DNA from: Kallipyga massiliensis ph2
GTDB lineage: Bacteria; Bacillota; Clostridia; Tissierellales; Peptoniphilaceae
Direction: 5' to 3'
Length of the DNA stretch: 64,000 nt
Assembly: GCF_000311985.1 (NCBI RefSeq)
Contig: NZ_HE978586.1
Span: forward strand, 22,913-86,912
Shown: positions 17,852 to 26,315 of the stretch, one piece after another
How the letters are laid out: every line of letters starts with the position of its first letter
How positions within the stretch are numbered: position 1 is the stretch's first letter
The notes under the pieces: model-generated
What the model saw: only the letters and a program-made list of their open reading frames with translations
Databases searched by the model: none
Told to the model about the DNA's origin: nothing
Made by a program: the position numbers and the translations under genes

Positions 17852-17881
17852 TGTGACAAATGTCAGGTCTTTTCGTAAAAT
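17852..17881 (+). promoter_or_regulatory. Promoter of the two-component system, with nested palindromes
   Basis: GTGACA (17853-17858), a 17-nt spacer and TAAAAT (17876-17881). The -35 lies inside TGACA-AA-TGTCA (17854-17865) and beside TCACA-N6-TGTGA (17841-17856), a plausible response-regulator site. This supports the kinase start at 17920 over 17860. Confidence 0.55.
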
Positions 17882-17919
17882 ACTGGTGTAGGGTCTTGAG
17901 AAGAAAGAGAGAAGAAGCC

Positions 17920-19014
17920 ATGAAGAAAAGCTTATTTGCCTGGTTAATCGTTATGTTTTTATCCCTTAGCTCTTCTTTTCTCCTCTCTTCCACACCCCCT
18001 TCCATGGCCTTTCTTTATGGTCTGACCCTGGCCTCCGGCCTCCTTTTTTATGCCGGTCAATGGCTTTCTCTCCCCTCCCCGGCCCCCCACCTGGCCTATC
18101 TTGCCCTTCTTGGCCTGGCCGTCCCCTTTCCTTCCTGCCTGGCCCTCCTCCCCTCCCTCCCCTTCCTGGTCCCCCTAGGAAAACTTCCCCTGATCTTCTT
18201 TGCCCTGGGCTTCTTCTTCCACCTGGCCCACCCCCTTGCCTACCTCTATTGGTTCCTCCTCACCCTCACCGCCCACTATCTTCACCGGGAGGCCGTGGAA
18301 AGTCAGGAAAGGAAGGATCGGCTCCTGGCCATGGTGGATGACTACGAAGGCCGGATCCGCCGACTCCAGACTGCCTACCTGGAAAGCCAAACCCGGTCCC
18401 TGGTCAACAAGCGTAATGCCGTCCTTGAGGAGCGGAACCGGATCGCCCGAGAAATCCATGATTCGGTGGGGCACCAGCTTACCGGGACCATCCTCCAATT
18501 GGCGGCTCTGGAGGCAACAATGGATGACCCCTCCTCCCTCGCCGGAGTCCGCAAGCAGGTGGAAGGGGCCCTGGACCAGGTCCGGCGGTCGGTCCATGCC
18601 ATGCGGGACCAATCTCTCTCCATCGAAAGCCAACTCCAGAAACTGGCGGAAAACTACACCTTCTGTCCCGTCCACCTGGATATAAAAATCCAGGACCAGC
18701 CCGGCCCCTCCCTCCACTATTTCATCCTTCTTTCGGCCAGCGAAGCCCTTCAAAACACGGCCAAGCACTCCCGGGCCAGTCGATTTGACCTGAATCTCAA
18801 GCAATACAACGACCAATACCTCCTCCTTCTCTGGGATAACGGAAGGCGGGAGGGTGAAAAAGAAAAAGAGCCCGGCAATTCCGGTATGGGCCTTTTGTCC
18901 ATGAAGGAAGGGGTTCTTTCTCTTGGTGGCAGCATGAAAATCAACCAGGAGAACGGCTTCCACATCTTCATCCAGGTCCCCCGGGAAGAGTCCCCGGGAA
19001 AGGAGATCCTATGA
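17920..19014 (+). CDS. Sensor histidine kinase, NarL/LiaS class (HisKA_3)
   Basis: A 364-residue membrane kinase. Four to five hydrophobic helices fill residues 5-130, a short coiled coil follows, and the dimerisation/phosphoacceptor helix has RIAREIHDSVGHQL with the phospho-His. The ATP-binding domain shows SASEALQNTAKHS (N box), WDNG and GNSGMGLLSM (G box). The sensor has almost no external loop, so membrane stress or intramembrane sensing is likely. The start at 17920 fits the promoter. It overlaps the response regulator gene by 4 bp (ATGA). Confidence 0.9.
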   Translation: MKKSLFAWLIVMFLSLSSSFLLSSTPPSMAFLYGLTLASGLLFYAGQWLSLPSPAPHLAYLALLGLAVPFPSCLALLPSLPFLVPLGKLPLIFFALGFFFHLAHPLAYLYWFLLTLTAHYLHREAVESQERKDRLLAMVDDYEGRIRRLQTAYLESQTRSLVNKRNAVLEERNRIAREIHDSVGHQLTGTILQLAALEATMDDPSSLAGVRKQVEGALDQVRRSVHAMRDQSLSIESQLQKLAENYTFCPVHLDIKIQDQPGPSLHYFILLSASEALQNTAKHSRASRFDLNLKQYNDQYLLLLWDNGRREGEKEKEPGNSGMGLLSMKEGVLSLGGSMKINQENGFHIFIQVPREESPGKEIL

Positions 19015-19658
19015 TTCGTATTGTGATTGTTGATGACGACCCCATCGTCTGCCAAAGCCTATCCCTCATTGCAGAATCCCAATCAAAGAAGGAAGGTCTC
19101 CCTATCCGGGTTGTGGCCCAGGGAAGGGACGGGAAGGAGGCAATCGGCCTCTATGAGGCCCACCGACCGGACCTCCTCCTCATGGACATCCGGATGAAGG
19201 ATATGGACGGGCTGGAAGCCTGCCGGCTCATCCGAGAAAAAGACCCCGAGGCCAAGGTCCTCTTCCTGACCACCTTCCTGGATGATGATTACATCATCCA
19301 AGCCCTCCGCTTGGGTGCCAGGGGCTACCTGGTTAAGTCGGATGTCCGGGGCCTCCTTCCTGCCATTTATGCGATTCAAGAGGGCTCCCGGGTTTTCGGG
19401 GATGCCATTGCCGAAAAAATCCCCGACCTGATCAACCATGTTCCTAACCGCCTTGAGCAAAGGCCTTTTTTTCACGACCTGACTGAAAAAGAGTGGGAAT
19501 TGGTGGAAATGGTTGCCCAGGGAAAAAATAACAAAGAAATGGCTCAAGCCCTTTTTCTTTCGGAGGGAACCATAAGAAATTACCTCTCCATTATCTTGGA
19601 GAAATTAGACCTTCGTGACCGAACCCAGTTGGCTGTTGCTTATTATAAAGAACAATAA
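19011..19658 (+). CDS. NarL/FixJ-family response regulator
   Basis: A 215-residue regulator. The receiver domain has the acidic pocket DDD near residue 10, the phospho-acceptor Asp in LLLMDIRM near 57 and the switch Lys in YLVKSD. The C-terminal LuxR-type helix-turn-helix contains LTEKEWELVEMVAQGKNNKE and LFLSEGTIRNYLS. It is translationally coupled to the kinase. The divergent ABC-2 operon is the obvious target; the palindromes at 17841-17865 are candidate binding sites. Confidence 0.92.
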   Translation: MIRIVIVDDDPIVCQSLSLIAESQSKKEGLPIRVVAQGRDGKEAIGLYEAHRPDLLLMDIRMKDMDGLEACRLIREKDPEAKVLFLTTFLDDDYIIQALRLGARGYLVKSDVRGLLPAIYAIQEGSRVFGDAIAEKIPDLINHVPNRLEQRPFFHDLTEKEWELVEMVAQGKNNKEMAQALFLSEGTIRNYLSIILEKLDLRDRTQLAVAYYKEQ

Positions 19659-19697
19659 AAAAAGCCGGCAACCCAAAGAGGGATGCCGGCTTTTCTA
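19657..19697. terminator. Bidirectional terminator between response regulator and glsB
   Basis: AAAAGCCGGCA/TGCCGGCTTTT (8-bp GC core 19663-19670 with 19684-19691), with A/T tails on both sides, between convergent genes. Confidence 0.9.
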
Positions 19698-19707
19698 CCG
19701 GTTCGAT

Positions 19708-19956
19708 TTACTTGCGGATGGCCTTGTAGATGAAAAGGCAAACACAAGAACCGACGAGGGCAACGAGGAAGGACCAGATGGAGAATCCCTGAACTCCGGT
19801 CTTACCGATAGCAGACATAATCCAACCACCGACTACACCACCGAGGATACCGACGAGAATGTTGGCCATCCCGCCCATTTCAGCATCCATGCCCATAATC
19901 TTTGAGCCGATCCAACCGGCTAAAGCACCAATAATAATCCAAGATAAAAGTCCCAT
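19708..19956 (-). CDS. GlsB/YeaQ/YmgE-family stress membrane protein
   Basis: An 82-residue protein with three hydrophobic helices and the family pattern GLLSWIIIGALAGWIGSK and GGVVGGWI. This transglycosylase-associated family is part of the envelope stress response in enterococci (GlsB) and other bacteria, although the molecular role is not known. The ATG at 19956 follows GGAGGTAAGT. The long leader carries two perfect hairpins and a CTTGGGTATAAT promoter box. Confidence 0.88.
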   Translation of the reverse strand: MGLLSWIIIGALAGWIGSKIMGMDAEMGGMANILVGILGGVVGGWIMSAIGKTGVQGFSIWSFLVALVGSCVCLFIYKAIRK

Positions 19957-19983
19957 ACTTACCTCCAAATCTTTTTTCACCCT

Positions 19984-20064
19984 TGAGGAAAAATCCTCAA
20001 ATTCCAAATCGATTCAACAATCAATAAATAATAACCCTTACAAAAGTTCCTTCTCTTTTGTAAG
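19984..20064 (-). ncRNA. Structured leader of glsB (two hairpins)
   Basis: Within the leader a perfect 10-bp stem CTTACAAAAG/CTTTTGTAAG (20055-20064 with 20037-20046) is followed by a perfect 7-bp stem TTGAGGA/TCCTCAA (19995-20001 with 19984-19990). Neither has a real U-tract, so they look like leader or mRNA-stability structures. Confidence 0.5.
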
Positions 20065-20071
20065 CTTTATT

Positions 20072-20083
20072 ATTATACCCAAG
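20072..20083 (-). promoter_or_regulatory. Promoter -10 region of glsB with CTTGGG box
   Basis: CTTGGGTATAAT on the minus strand, about 115 nt before the start codon. It matches the element before the aldolase operon and the box at 12577. The -35 is weak. Confidence 0.5.
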
Positions 20084-20124
20084 CAATTCACTCTTAATAG
20101 ATTTTTTTCAAAATGCCCGGGTAA

Positions 20125-20163
20125 AAAAAAAGAGGACCGGGAGATTATTCCTCCCGGTCCTCT
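20125..20163 (-). terminator. Terminator that overlaps the end of the YkvI-type gene
   Basis: A perfect 12-bp stem GAGGACCGGGAG/CTCCCGGTCCTC (20151-20162 with 20132-20143), then nine T residues on the minus strand. The 5' arm encodes the last residues and the TAA stop lies in the loop. Confidence 0.92.
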
Positions 20164-21386
20164 TCTTTTTCTTCTTCAACCAAATCCCGGACTGTCTCTC
20201 GGACTTCCCGGTCATCCAGGTTGGATTTTCGGATAAGAAAGTTGAGAATTCGATATTCTCGACGGTTTAAGGATTGGTTGTCATCGAAGTGCTTTTTACT
20301 CAGGTCCATGATGAGGGACCGTCGTCCCGTCTCCACCCGGATGGTCCCCCGATGGGACATCCAGGCCCAAACCACTACGCCGATGAGGAGCAGGCCGATA
20401 TAGCCCAGCATGGGATACATGTAGGCGATGAGGGTCTTGAAGCCCACAAAGGAGAGGGCAAAGCCGACAAGGACCAGGCCGATCAGGACCAGGGAAAACC
20501 TCCGGGGCCGGTCACCGGAGAAACGGCGGGCAAGGGCGTAGTAGAGGCCCATGGCGGTGTTGAAGATCATGGCATAGATGACCAGGGACATCAGAAAGCC
20601 CAGGATGGGTGAGATTTCTTCCACCAGTTTCAACATGGGGATATCGGATCCCATGACCTGATCCAGGCGTACATACAAAACCATGGCAATGACAATCCCG
20701 ATCAGGCCGACAATCAGACCACCAACCAGACCTCCCCGGCCGGCTTCCTTGAGATGGAAGGCATTTCCGCCCAGGACAATGGCCATAGAAGCTCCGGTAA
20801 TGAAGCACATGGAAAAGTAGTTGATGACCGAAACCCAGATGTTGGGCAGGGTGGTGGGTAGGCTCCTGGCCAGGGCCTCATTGGCAAAAAAATCCCCTTC
20901 TAAATGGAGGAAAGTATGGATGGCCGCCAGGCCGATAAAGCCGATAACGAGGATGGTGAAAGAGCCGATGATGGCTTGGACCTTGTCGAAGTCCAGGTGG
21001 CCCACCAGGATGACCAGGCCCGCACATAGGGCCGAGCCCAGCCAAACCGGTAGGCCGAATTGCTGGTTGAGATTGGCTCCTGCCCCGGCAATCATGACGA
21101 AGCCGATGACAAAGCAGGTGAGGACCAGGGCCAGGTCAAGGAAGCGGTTGATCCAGGGATGGGTGATCTCCTGGAGAACCTCATCGTGCTCCGAAGCCTG
21201 AAAGTAGGACCCCAGCTGGAGGATCATGGCTCCGAGAAAGGTGTGCAAGAAGCCGACCACGATGATGCCGACGAGGCCGGCCTTTCCGAAGGCCGTAAAA
21301 TATTGGAGGAGTTCCTGGCCGGAAGCCAGGCCCGCTCCGGTTAAAACGCCCACATAGGCGAAAGCAATAGATAAACTCCTAGTCAT
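20145..21386 (-). CDS. YkvI-family membrane transporter
   Basis: A 413-residue protein with about 10 helices in the LeuT/APC-like YkvI family; the first helix contains AFAYVGVLTGAGLASGQE, with the unwound GAGLASGQE segment. The last 55 residues are a charged cytoplasmic tail. The substrate is unknown; amino acids are a reasonable guess from the fold. The gene starts 28 nt after the mnmA stop and ends in its own strong terminator, so it may be co-transcribed with mnmA. Confidence 0.8.
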   Translation of the reverse strand: MTRSLSIAFAYVGVLTGAGLASGQELLQYFTAFGKAGLVGIIVVGFLHTFLGAMILQLGSYFQASEHDEVLQEITHPWINRFLDLALVLTCFVIGFVMIAGAGANLNQQFGLPVWLGSALCAGLVILVGHLDFDKVQAIIGSFTILVIGFIGLAAIHTFLHLEGDFFANEALARSLPTTLPNIWVSVINYFSMCFITGASMAIVLGGNAFHLKEAGRGGLVGGLIVGLIGIVIAMVLYVRLDQVMGSDIPMLKLVEEISPILGFLMSLVIYAMIFNTAMGLYYALARRFSGDRPRRFSLVLIGLVLVGFALSFVGFKTLIAYMYPMLGYIGLLLIGVVVWAWMSHRGTIRVETGRRSLIMDLSKKHFDDNQSLNRREYRILNFLIRKSNLDDREVRETVRDLVEEEKEEDREE

Positions 21387-21413
21387 GAAAACTCCTGACG
21401 TTCGAGGGACAAT

Positions 21414-22487
21414 TTACTGAATGATGGTTCCCCCACCGAGGACGTAGTCCCCGTCATAAAAGACGGCGGCCTGGCCGGGGGTGACGGCCCGCTGGGGCCG
21501 GTCAAAATCCAGGGTCACGGCTCCGTCTTCCAGGGGGATAACCCGGCAGGCCTCCTCCTGCTGGCGGTAGCGGAGTTTGGCCTTGCAGGTGAAGGGAATT
21601 GAGGGGGCCTTTCCGCTGATCCAGTGGACCCCTTCCACCAGAACCCGGCTGGAAAAGAGGTCCTCCCGGTGACCCAGGATGACCCGGTTGTTCAGGGGGT
21701 CAATGGAGAGGACATAGAGGGGTTTGGCCGAAGCGATGCCTAGACCCCGCCTTTGGCCGATGGTGTAGTGGATGATCCCCTTGTGGCGGCCCAGGACCTC
21801 TCCTTCCTTGGTCACGAAATCCCCTTCGGGATAGGTCCGTCCGGTCCGCTCTTCGATGACCCGGGCGTAATCCCCATCGGGGACGAAGCAGATATCCATG
21901 GAATCCGGCTTATCCGCATTGATAAAGCCGGCTCGATCGGCGATGACCCGGGTTTGGCTTTTGGACATCCCGCCCAAGGGAAAGAGGGTGTGGGCCAGCT
22001 GGTCCTGGGTCAGGTTATAAAGGACGTAGGACTGGTCCTTAGAGGGATCCGCTGCCTTCTTAAGGAAGAAGGCCCCTTCCCTTTCCTCCACCTGGGCATA
22101 GTGGCCCGTGACCAGGTAGTAGAGGCCCAGGTCCCGGGCCTTTTGGTGGAGGCGGTCGAACTTCATGAACTTGTTGCATCGGACACAGGGGTTGGGGGTC
22201 CGACCCGCCTCATAGGCTTCGATAAAGGGGTCAATGATCTTTTCTTCAAAATCATCCATGAAGTTAAAGACATGATAAGGGATGCCCAGCTTGTCGGCGA
22301 TGGCCTCCGCATCCTCAATATCCTTAGGCGAGGAGCAGAGATGGACCTTGGAAAAGGTCAGCTCCCCCTGGTTGTGGAGGCGCATGGTCCCCCCCACGCA
22401 GTCATAGCCTTGTTCTTTCATTAAATAGGCCGCGACCGAGGAGTCCACCCCCCCGGACATGGCGATCAGTGCTGATTGTTGATTCAT
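21414..22487 (-). CDS. mnmA: tRNA-specific 2-thiouridylase MnmA
   Basis: A 357-residue enzyme that thiolates U34 of tRNA-Lys, -Glu and -Gln using ATP. The PP-loop AMSGGVDSS lies at residues 9-17, the catalytic Cys pair appears in NPCVRCN (near 100) and DICFVPDG (near 200), and the C-terminal beta-barrel domains are complete. The ATG at 22487 with AAAAGAGAA upstream gives the family length; an open frame upstream has no homologous residues. Confidence 0.95.
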   Translation of the reverse strand: MNQQSALIAMSGGVDSSVAAYLMKEQGYDCVGGTMRLHNQGELTFSKVHLCSSPKDIEDAEAIADKLGIPYHVFNFMDDFEEKIIDPFIEAYEAGRTPNPCVRCNKFMKFDRLHQKARDLGLYYLVTGHYAQVEEREGAFFLKKAADPSKDQSYVLYNLTQDQLAHTLFPLGGMSKSQTRVIADRAGFINADKPDSMDICFVPDGDYARVIEERTGRTYPEGDFVTKEGEVLGRHKGIIHYTIGQRRGLGIASAKPLYVLSIDPLNNRVILGHREDLFSSRVLVEGVHWISGKAPSIPFTCKAKLRYRQQEEACRVIPLEDGAVTLDFDRPQRAVTPGQAAVFYDGDYVLGGGTIIQ

Positions 22488-22536
22488 GACATTCTCTTTT
22501 CCAACAGAAGCGGGCTTGGTCTGGGTGGAAATCTTT

Positions 22537-23004
22537 TTATCCTTCCAGGTTACCCAGGAGGGAGACCATCTCCATGGCGGACATGGCAGCGTCGTAGCCC
22601 TTGTTCCCGGCCTTGGTCCCGGCTCTTTCAATAGCTTGCTCAATGTTCTCTGTGGTCACGACACCAAAAGCGACAGGGATCTCCGTTTGGAGTCCCACCT
22701 GGGCCACACCCTTGGCGACTTCGTTGCAGACGTAGTCATAGTGGGAGGTGGCTCCCCGGATCACGGCGCCCAGACAGATGACCGCATCATACTTACCCGA
22801 TTTAGCCATCTTCTTGGCAGCCAGAGGAATTTCAAAAGCTCCGGGCACCCAGGCCATATCAATATCTTCTTCGTTCACGTCATGGCGTTGGAGGGCATCA
22901 ACTGCCCCCGACAGTAGCTTGGAGGTGATAAATTCATTAAAACGGGCAACCACAATACCAAACTTTTTTCCTTTGACAACATAGGATCCTTCATACACTC
23001 TCAT
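22537..23004 (-). CDS. ribH: 6,7-dimethyl-8-ribityllumazine synthase
   Basis: A 155-residue enzyme that condenses 5-amino-6-ribitylaminouracil with dihydroxybutanone phosphate. Substrate and phosphate residues are present: [31 protein letters not shown] (with the catalytic His) and [11 protein letters not shown]. It is the last riboflavin gene of the operon, 92 nt after ribBA. Confidence 0.95.
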   Translation of the reverse strand: MRVYEGSYVVKGKKFGIVVARFNEFITSKLLSGAVDALQRHDVNEEDIDMAWVPGAFEIPLAAKKMAKSGKYDAVICLGAVIRGATSHYDYVCNEVAKGVAQVGLQTEIPVAFGVVTTENIEQAIERAGTKAGNKGYDAAMSAMEMVSLLGNLEG

Positions 23005-23096
23005 CTTTTTTCTCCTTGGCCCTCGGCCGGTTCATGATCTGACTCCATGGATCCCGGCCTGTCCGGCCGGAGTCCTATTCTCTCCCATTACTATCT

Positions 23097-24359
23097 TTAT
23101 AAGTCCAGGATATGTCCCATCCTGTCTCTTTTTGTCTCCAAATAGAACTTATCCGTCTCATTGGCATGGATTTGGATGGGGACCCGCTCCTCAATTTCCA
23201 GGCCATATTCCTCCAGCTGGTAGACCTTGTCGGGGTTGTTGGTCATGAGGCGGAGGGTCTTGCAACCCAGGTCATGAAGGATCTGGGCCCCGATGTAGTA
23301 CTCACGGGCATCGGCCGGGAAGCCCAGGGCCAGGTTGGCATCGTAGGTGTCCATCCCTTCATCCTGGAGGGCATAGGCCTTGAGCTTGTTGAGCAGGCCG
23401 ATCCCCCGCCCTTCCTGGCGCATGTAAAGGACAACCCCCCGACCTTCCTTGCTGACCATTTCCATGGCGTGGGCCAGCTGGTCCCCGCAGTCGCACCGCA
23501 TGGACCCGAAAGCATCCCCGGTCAGGCATTCGGAGTGGACCCGGCAGAGGACATCCTTGCCGTCCCCGATCTCCCCCTTGACCAGGGCCACGTGGTGTTC
23601 CCCGTTCAGGAGGTTCCGGTAGCCCAGGGCCCGGAAGTCCCCGTGCTTGGTAGGGAGGGTGGCGTCGGCGATGCATTCAACAAAGGATTCATTCCGCTTC
23701 CGGTATTCCTGGATCTCCTTGATGGAAATGACCGTCAAGCCATGATCCTCAGCGAAATCCACCAACTCCCGGGTCCGCATCATGGTCCCGTCTTCCCGCA
23801 TGATTTCGCAGCAAAGACCCACTTCCTTGAGACCGGCCATCCGGAGGAGGTCAACCGTGGCTTCGGTGTGGCCATCCCGCTCCATGACTCCGTGAGGCTT
23901 GGAGAGGAGGGGGAACATATGGCCCGGCCGACGGAAGTCCTGGGGCTTGGACTCGGGATCGGCTACCTTCCTGGCCGTATAGGCCCGCTCTTCCGCCGAG
24001 ATCCCGGTCGTCGTATCCACATGGTCAATGGAAACGGTGAAAGCCGTCTCATGGTTATCCGTGTTATCGGTGACCATCTGGGGAAGGAGGAGGCGGTTGA
24101 CGTATTCCTTGGACATGGGCATACAGATCAGACCCTTGGCATAGGAAGCCATGAAGTTCATATTCTCCGTGGTGCAGGATTCTGCTGCGCAGACCAAATC
24201 TCCCTCATTCTCCCGGTCGGGATCATCGATGACCAGGATGATCTTTCCTTCCCGCAAATCCTTCAAGGCCTCATCCACCTTGGTCAGGCTCTTCTTCACA
24301 TCTTTAATCGGCTCCTCATCGAAGCGGTTCATATCAACATCGACATGGTGATCAACCAT
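23097..24359 (-). CDS. ribBA: Bifunctional DHBP synthase / GTP cyclohydrolase II
   Basis: A 420-residue fusion supplying both riboflavin precursors. The N-terminal half makes 3,4-dihydroxy-2-butanone 4-phosphate (DDPDRENEGDL metal and substrate motif, TGISAEERA, GHTEATVDL). The C-terminal half opens GTP (zinc Cys in SECLTGDAFGSMRCDCG and EGRGIGLLNK). The start follows GAGAGGG. Both active sites look intact. Confidence 0.95.
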   Translation of the reverse strand: MVDHHVDVDMNRFDEEPIKDVKKSLTKVDEALKDLREGKIILVIDDPDRENEGDLVCAAESCTTENMNFMASYAKGLICMPMSKEYVNRLLLPQMVTDNTDNHETAFTVSIDHVDTTTGISAEERAYTARKVADPESKPQDFRRPGHMFPLLSKPHGVMERDGHTEATVDLLRMAGLKEVGLCCEIMREDGTMMRTRELVDFAEDHGLTVISIKEIQEYRKRNESFVECIADATLPTKHGDFRALGYRNLLNGEHHVALVKGEIGDGKDVLCRVHSECLTGDAFGSMRCDCGDQLAHAMEMVSKEGRGVVLYMRQEGRGIGLLNKLKAYALQDEGMDTYDANLALGFPADAREYYIGAQILHDLGCKTLRLMTNNPDKVYQLEEYGLEIEERVPIQIHANETDKFYLETKRDRMGHILDL

Positions 24360-24417
24360 TTCATTCCCTCTCTTTCACTCTTCTTTCAGCCTTGGTCCGG
24401 GGACCGGCCGCCTTTTC

Positions 24418-25074
24418 CTAAAATCCGTTCCGCAAAAGGAATTCCCGGGTCAGGTTTGATCCCCCCTCCCCGCCTCCTTCTCCTGCGGCTTTTGATAAAA
24501 ATTTTTCCACATACTTGGCTACCATATCGCACTCCAGGTTGACCGGGTCCCCCTTCTTCTTGTATTGGAGGTTGGTTTCCTTGAGGCTGTGGGGGATCAG
24601 GGAGACCTGGAAGCGGTCCGCCCCTACCGTGGCCACCGTCAAGGATACCCCGTCAATGGCGATCGATCCCTTTTCTACAATATAGCGGAGGATGTCCGGC
24701 CCGGTTCCGATGGTGACCCAAAGGGCATTGTCGTCTTCCTCCAAGGCCATAATTTCCCCCGTCCCGTCGATGTGTCCGGAGACCATGTGGCCTCCAAAGC
24801 GTCCATTGGCTACCATGGCCCGCTCCAAGTTAACCGGAGATCCCACCTTGAGGCTTTGGAAGGCCGTTCGGTTGAGGGTCTCATGCATGACATCGGCCCG
24901 GAATGAACTGGATGAAAAGCCGGTAACGGTCAGGCAGATCCCGTTGGTAGCAATGGAATCCCCCACCTGAACGTCCTCCAGGACCTTCTTGGCCGCGATC
25001 TCCAGCTCCGCCGAGGCCCGGCCCCGGCGGATGGCCTTGATCCGGCCGATTTCTTCGATTATTCCGGTGAACAT
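24418..25074 (-). CDS. ribE: Riboflavin synthase alpha chain
   Basis: A 218-residue enzyme that dismutates two lumazines to riboflavin. It begins with the signature MFTGIIEEIG and has the two lumazine-binding barrels, the second announced by MVSGHIDGTGEI. It overlaps the end of ribD by 16 bp, suggesting translational coupling. Confidence 0.95.
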   Translation of the reverse strand: MFTGIIEEIGRIKAIRRGRASAELEIAAKKVLEDVQVGDSIATNGICLTVTGFSSSSFRADVMHETLNRTAFQSLKVGSPVNLERAMVANGRFGGHMVSGHIDGTGEIMALEEDDNALWVTIGTGPDILRYIVEKGSIAIDGVSLTVATVGADRFQVSLIPHSLKETNLQYKKKGDPVNLECDMVAKYVEKFLSKAAGEGGGEGGSNLTREFLLRNGF

Positions 25075-26168
25075 GACAACCTGCTTTCTATAACCAGGTC
25101 CGGTCCCATTTGTTGGACCTCATGGAATTCCAGGGGAAGGGCTTGGGCGATTTTCTCCAGGCCCAATCCCCCGACCGGGGTCTTGGCCTCCCTCCCTCCC
25201 AGGAGCTTGGGAGCAACAATGGTGTAGACCTTTTGGACAAGGGCGGGTTTATCCAGGAAGGAGGCGTGGACCTCCGACCCTCCTTCCACCAGGAGGGAGT
25301 CGATTCCCTCTTTTCCTAACCGGTCCAGGAGGTCCCCCAGAGGGATCCGGCCTTCCTCTTCGGGGAAAGCCAGGACCCGGACCCCTGCCTTTTCCAAAGC
25401 TTCCTTCTTGTCCGGAGGAGCTCCTTCCAGGCAGGCCAGGATGGTGGGAACCTCTTTGGCCGTCTTGATCAATTGGGATTCCATGGAGATCCGGAGGTCC
25501 GAATCCAGGATGACCCGTACCGGGCTCCTCCCCCCTTCCAGGCGGCAGGTCAGAAGGGGATCATCGACCAGGACCGTCCCAATGCCTACCAAAATCCCCC
25601 GGTAACGGTGGCGGAGGCCATGAACCCAGCGGTTGGCCTCTATGGAGGAAATCCCCCGGGAGTCCCCCGTCCGGCTGGCAATCTTCCCGTCCAGGGTCAT
25701 GGCGTATTTCAGGGCGACGTAGGGACGCCCGGATTGGATGTAGTGGAAGAAGATCTCGTTGAGGCCGTCACACTCTTCCTTGAGGAAGCCCCGATGGACC
25801 TCCACCCCCGCCTCTTCCAGGATCCGGAAGCCCTTGCCGGCCACCTTGGGGTTGGGGTCATCCGACCCGCAGACCAGGCGAGCGATCCCGGCTTCCATGA
25901 GGGCTTCCGTGCAAGGGGGCTGGCTTCCCGTATGGCAGCAGGGCTCCAGGGTGACGTAGATGGTCGCCCCCCGGGGGTCCTCCCCCCTCTCCCGGCAGTC
26001 CTTGAGGGCCTCCCTTTCCGCATGGAGGTCCCTATGGCGGTGGTGGTAGCCCTCGCCAATCACCCGGCCCTCCTTGACCAGGACGGCCCCCACCAGGGGG
26101 TTGGGCGAGACCCAGCCCACTCCCTTTTGGGCCAATTCGATGGCCCGCTTCATATACTTTTCTTCCAA
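25059..26168 (-). CDS. ribD: Bifunctional riboflavin deaminase/reductase RibD
   Basis: A 369-residue enzyme catalysing deamination and reduction after the RibA step. The deaminase zinc site is HAEREAL and PCCHTGSQPPC; the reductase domain begins at VALKYAMTLDGKIA. A TTG start at 26168 is chosen: AAAGGAGG lies just before it and the protein then opens with MEEKYMKRAIELA, as family members do. An ATG at 26153 has no site of its own. An open frame further upstream runs through the riboswitch and is not coding. Confidence 0.93.
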   Translation of the reverse strand: MEEKYMKRAIELAQKGVGWVSPNPLVGAVLVKEGRVIGEGYHHRHRDLHAEREALKDCRERGEDPRGATIYVTLEPCCHTGSQPPCTEALMEAGIARLVCGSDDPNPKVAGKGFRILEEAGVEVHRGFLKEECDGLNEIFFHYIQSGRPYVALKYAMTLDGKIASRTGDSRGISSIEANRWVHGLRHRYRGILVGIGTVLVDDPLLTCRLEGGRSPVRVILDSDLRISMESQLIKTAKEVPTILACLEGAPPDKKEALEKAGVRVLAFPEEEGRIPLGDLLDRLGKEGIDSLLVEGGSEVHASFLDKPALVQKVYTIVAPKLLGGREAKTPVGGLGLEKIAQALPLEFHEVQQMGPDLVIESRLSCSPE

Positions 26169-26184
26169 GGGTCCTCCTTTCAAT

Positions 26185-26212
26185 AAAAAACGCCCGAGAA
26201 TCCTCTCGGGCG
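26185..26212 (-). terminator. Second terminator before ribD, next to the ribosome-binding site
   Basis: A perfect 9-bp stem CGCCCGAGA/TCTCGGGCG (arms 26204-26212 and 26191-26199) with six T behind it. The T run ends about 5 nt before AAAGGAGG of ribD, so this hairpin could control transcription and ribosome access. Confidence 0.85.
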
Positions 26213-26276
26213 TCATCGTTGCTTTTTGCATGGCGACTTTTGCATGGCGAGGCTTATGCCTCTCATGGGGCCCCAT

Positions 26277-26300
26277 AAAAAAACGGAATCCGAAGATTCC
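26277..26300 (-). terminator. First terminator of the FMN riboswitch
   Basis: A 6-bp stem GGAATC/GATTCC closed by a TTCG tetraloop, then G and seven T, directly downstream of the aptamer. Confidence 0.85.
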
Positions 26301-26315
26301 AGAGCAGGGGGCATC

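Noticed and set aside
22488-22643. N-terminal extension of MnmA
   Set aside because: It covers the end of ribH in another frame, has no MnmA homology and lacks a ribosome site.
23112-24542. 476-codon open frame on the plus strand opposite ribBA and ribE
   Set aside because: Produced by the GC-rich third positions of the real genes; no ribosome site and no family resemblance. Similar antisense frames (for example 6777-7814, 5886-6704) were dismissed for the same reason.
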